DNA of 64,000 bases, taken from positions 25,271,253-25,335,252 of the forward strand of contig CM034607.1 in assembly GCA_020091685.1 (NCBI GenBank). Reading direction: 5' to 3'. This document shows, piece after piece, positions 60,071 through 64,000 of this stretch; position 1 is the stretch's first letter; each line of letters starts with the position of its first letter. The translations under genes and the position numbers were made by a program. The DNA is from Lutjanus erythropterus (lineage: Eukaryota > Chordata > Actinopteri > Lutjaniformes > Lutjanidae). The notes beneath the pieces are model-generated. The model did no database searches. It was not told the DNA's origin and worked only from the letters and a program-made list of their open reading frames with translations.

Positions 60071-62259
60071 TATGACCTCTGTTTTGTGGTTCCTATTTGT
60101 CTTCTACACTGTGAGGAGATTGTTTTCTCTTTTTTTAAAATCCTTTTTTGGTCTTTAAAGTCTCCTTTGATTCGGTGGTGAAACGTCTTATGGTCTTTTT
60201 GCCAATGTCACTTTCTCAGCATCCATTTTCTTCTCTTTTCCTTTTCCTCTTCAACATCTGTTCGCTCTTCTCACTTCCACGTGCCCTCAGTCCACTGTGT
60301 TGATCAGTCGTTTTCCTTCGACAGTCGTCCACCTTTCCAAAAAGGATCAGACTCAGCTTGCACACTTTCTCCTCCTTTTCATCCCTGAGTTTGAGTCAAT
60401 GCATTATTGAGCAGCCGATAGCCGTGCAGCCACCTGTGGCGGCCCGCAAGAGCCGGATCGATCAGGCCTCACGGTCCAGGCCCTGTGGATGAAATGGATC
60501 TCAGCCAGGCTTTTTCTTTGAAATATCTTGTGGAAGTGCCTCCTTGGCTTCAGCTTCTGGTTCAAACCCAGGGGGCCGATTGTTGAGCAGCAGCGTATAT
60601 CAGGGTCACACTCCTGGTTTGGTGTTGCCTTACCGAGATGGATCAGACTGATAGAACCTGATACTCAGATCCGAGGCCACTGATGCTGCCACGAGTATAT
60701 CCTGTCACGGCAAGGTTGGAATCAGTGTAATTTTTTTACCTCTCAGTCGACACAGAATAAATGAAGCAAACATCCTTTTGAGATGAGCACTCAGTCGGTG
60801 TGAAGAGGTTACTCTAGTGAGTTGTTTGAGCAGGTCTTCTGTGTCTGATTCAAAAAAGTGCAGGTTTCCAGAGCGAGGGCTCTACTCAGGACTCGTCATG
60901 AGACGCTGCTGCTCTTGCCAGCTGAAGTGTCTCCTTGTTGACAATAAAACGGTGCCGAGGTCCAAGCCTCGACGAGGCCACTTCAGACTTCACCCTCCCC
61001 CCAACCGCTTCCTTCCTTTGGTGAAAACGCAACCCAAATGGGTCAGTGTGCTTCCAATAAGAGCATAAATAACAGATCAGGGTCGACTTGTGTTTAAGTA
61101 GGGCATCAGTTCACCGCCTTCCATCTTCAGTACCGCTGTTGATGGTCAAACCTGCGAGAGAAACACTGACTGAACCCAGGAAAAAAAAAAACCCAGCGAT
61201 GCAGGAGGGAGGGGGCAAAAGAGGGTGAGACAACAAAAGGCGGGAGGGATGGACGAGTATGGAGAGCTGTGTCTGTAGGTGGATCAGTTAACACAAAGAC
61301 AACATGGGGGGGGCCTCTACAATGAGGATTACACACTTTGTGTTGCTTCATGCCACACAAACTCGTGTGCATTTTAAAGGAGCTTTCACAAAAATTAGCT
61401 TTCACTTGCCTCTTTTTGTCCGCAGTGAAAGGGAGAAACGGTCCCACAAAAGGGGGCATCGGGGTTTATTTTTCTCTCTAACGACAGCTGTGGTTGAAAT
61501 TCTGAAAAACTACAGAAGAAATACACAGGTCACAGGTGGTAAAAAAAAAAGAAAGTCACGTGTGTTGTATGGTTGTAAGCAATGTCATCTAAACAAAGGA
61601 CACAGCAAAACCCTGAATTATGACAATTTTTTTGGTTTAATCCTTATTTGGCACCATTTTACAACAACACCACCCTTAAACACCCCCAAATAGTGAGAAC
61701 ACATTTATCTGTACTGTTACGCCTCAGATTGAGTTACTTTGTCTTCTCCGTCAGCTGGCTTTTATATTAGAGGTGAACAGAGACATCATTATCTGTCTCT
61801 GTTTCTGTATTTGGATAGAAGACTGGACGAGGACATGGTTTATACTGGAAAATACTGTTTTGTTTGTACTGTTTTTTCCCTGTTGTGTCAAAATAAATTT
61901 CCCCCATGTGGAATCAATAAACGTACATCATATCTTAAATCATATTAAATCAAGCAAATGTATTTTCTTACCTAATATTAACTGCCAATGCAAGTTTTGT
62001 ACCTTCAAAGTTTCAAGTTGATATAACTGAATGTTTTTTCCCCATTATCATACTGTACTTTTATCTCTTTATCTCTTATTTTTCAGTTTTTTAAAATTAA
62101 TCTAAGTCATATAAAATAAATCCTTCCTTTAACTGGGGTACAATAAACAATCAATTAATTGAAAAAATGTGTCCTAAATCAAAAGATTCTGTTTTGTATT
62201 GAAAATAGGAACTATGTACAGTTGCACTAATATGCACAATAAAATATTATACATATATA
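60071..62259. other. Claudin upstream region and unassigned DNA
   Basis: Upstream of the claudin start, 60071-60500 is pyrimidine-rich then mixed, and likely includes its 5' UTR and promoter; no TATA box stands out. The rest has no supported exon. A LINE-like tail (AAATTTCCCCCATGTGGAATC followed by AATAAACG) is at 61895-61925. Confidence 0.35.
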
Positions 62260-62385
62260 TTAAAGGAGCAATATGTGTAAATTGTATGTATTAAATAGGG
62301 TGAAATCCTATTCAATATATGATCTACGGTTGAAGAATTGTTTCCCCCTGCCCCTTCCTCTCCAGACTTCAGGGCAGGAACACTG
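62260..62385 (+). repeat. Hairpin-bearing dispersed repeat, copy 3 (truncated)
   Basis: It starts TTAAAGGAGCAATATGTGTA, contains ATTAAATAGGGTGAAATCCTAT and 'tacggttgaag', and ends around CTCTCCAGACTTCAGG. It is shorter than copies 1 and 2. Confidence 0.65.
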
Positions 62386-64000
62386 CACTATAAATATAGT
62401 GCTTCTATTTAATACAATAAATATATTACATGTTTCTCATTCATTATAATAATATTAAAATGAAGTACTTGTGTGTTACTAGCATTTAACCACTGTCAGT
62501 ATATCTTAATTGTCAGAAAGTTTCATGTGGCATCAAATTAACATATCAAATTACCAGATTTTTACACTATGCTAATATTTTTTACCTTGACATTTTCAGC
62601 ATGCACTCTTTTACACTTTACAGTAAGGCTCATTTTTGACATTTACAAATGTTAGTAACTTGTTAATAAGATTCTTTAGCAGTCGATGCATGAAATCTGT
62701 GTTATAGTTTGTTAATTAATAACCTAATTATGCACCACTTATGTATACTGTGTAGGTTTTCATGTAATTTCAATTAAATTGTGTCTGAAACATTAACCAG
62801 TTGTGGTTATTATCAATATATTTTTACATAAACGTCTAGAGGAGTTAAAAAAAAATAGTCCCTGGATGTAACAGACGGATCTGACAGCTCCTCTTTGTCT
62901 TCAAATTCAGAAATGTCCCTTCTACCCAAAGACCGCCGCGCTCGCTCCATCTGCATTACACTGAACCTTGGTGTGCCATTGTGCCGATGAATTAAATATC
63001 ATGGCACCAAGATCTGTGGCTCGGGTTTCCTTTCTTCTGTGGCCTCCACTCTCCCTGGTAACGGTGGTCATGACAACCAACCAGGACGCAGGAAACAGGA
63101 GAGGAGAGGGGATGATACACAAAGGGAGGCAGAGGAAGGCGACACATACCAATGATGGCCGTCCAGTCTGAGCGAATGTACAGACAGATGTAGGTGTTTG
63201 CCTAGAGCACCGCAGTAGTGGAAGTAGAGCAACAAAAAAATTAAAATGGAATTGTAGAACTTCTTCAGTAATAAATGGTTTTACTACTAATTTAAATACT
63301 AATATTTTCTTACTAATATTACCACATACATAGGGAATAATTGGGCTTTGTTCCTATTTAATGGCTTTTTATATGAAAAAAATATTGAAATTGCTGAAAA
63401 AAAAATCCCTAATCACAAATAGGTCACACCAGCTGAATCCATGACCTCTTTTACCTGAGGCACCAGGAGGGAGGGAGGTGCTGCCAACACATCAGCATTG
63501 TTACCGGGGAAAAGAGGAAAATTGTGTGAGAAATCATCTTTTAAATGTTGGAAACCATGCTAAATCTCGAATCTTAAACTGAATGTGAATATTAAACATT
63601 TAGTAACACACATTTACAGACAAATACAAGATAAAATGCCACTGCATTGACTTAAGTTTGTTTGCATCAAAATGTTCTGCTCAGATGACAGGGCTGTCGG
63701 TGAATTCCAGCTGTTTGCTCATGTATTTCACTATTTTACAATCCATTATGTTGCATGAATCACCTTTTTGTGTAGTAAGTAGTAAGCACTCTTTCTGTGT
63801 TCTCTCTCTCTCTCTCTGTGTGTGTACAGCAGTGGAAGATGTCTTTAGATGTTTTGCTGAAGTAAAAGCAGCAATACCATATGATGAAAATCAAGGGTGC
63901 AGCATTGGGCAGGAACATGTTCCTACAAATATCCAGAGAATATTGAAGTGAAATAGCAACAATTTTGGTTAAAAAAGCTGAAAAAGCAAATGTTAGTTAT
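62386..64000. other. No gene seen
   Basis: AT-rich DNA, with a GC-richer repeat-free patch at 62920-63180 and a short CT/GT microsatellite at 63804-63828. The open frame at 63658-63951 has no recognised similarity. Confidence 0.4.

Noticed and set aside
1-64000. CRISPR arrays, operons, prophage or other prokaryotic systems
   Set aside because: The window is vertebrate nuclear DNA; the tandem repeats seen are microsatellites and one minisatellite without spacer-repeat regularity.

Overview
The window looks like nuclear DNA from a ray-finned (probably percomorph) fish. It is AT-rich, has intron-split genes with GT/AG splice sites, many CA/TG microsatellites, and several dispersed repeat types I recognise from teleost genomes (TTAA-flanked DNA elements, hAT-like 'TTAATCGATTA' elements, LINE tails and a tRNA-headed SINE). 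There is nothing bacterial or viral in it.

The confident protein genes lie between 50.9 and 60.1 kb. cdca8 (borealin, minus strand, ten coding exons at 50933-54843, 279 aa) and airim (the C1orf109 homologue, plus strand, four coding exons at 55571-57320, 202 aa) stand head to head across a short CpG-containing promoter. The same pair is adjacent on human 1p34.3. The shared promoter carries a CDE/CHR-type cell-cycle element on the cdca8 side and two CCAAT boxes. Borealin belongs to the chromosomal passenger complex of mitosis, and AIRIM to the AFG2 ribosome-maturation machinery. Downstream of airim, and convergent with it, lies an intronless claudin gene (minus strand, 59381-60070, 229 aa). 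A 1.2-kb TTAA-flanked element ends 35 bp beyond its stop codon.

Bases 1-50,900 contain no coding exon that I can defend. They hold dispersed repeats and microsatellites, a degenerate minisatellite near 36.6 kb, one decayed 4.35-kb Kolobok-like DNA transposon (5669-10022) with a broken THAP-domain gene, and stretches of non-repetitive mixed-composition sequence that could be conserved regulatory DNA. A CpG-containing promoter-like block with a minus-strand 5'UTR-type exon and splice donor lies at 25686-26110, and its downstream coding exons are not visible. The last 4 kb (60-64 kb) holds claudin upstream sequence, one more copy of a hairpin-bearing repeat, and otherwise unassigned DNA.

Exon boundaries were assembled by hand from reading frame, splice sites and remembered family similarity. 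No alignment or search was run. I see no new biological system. The most useful leads are the cdca8/airim promoter, the family of TTAA elements with a shared terminal motif, and the orphan promoter at 26 kb.
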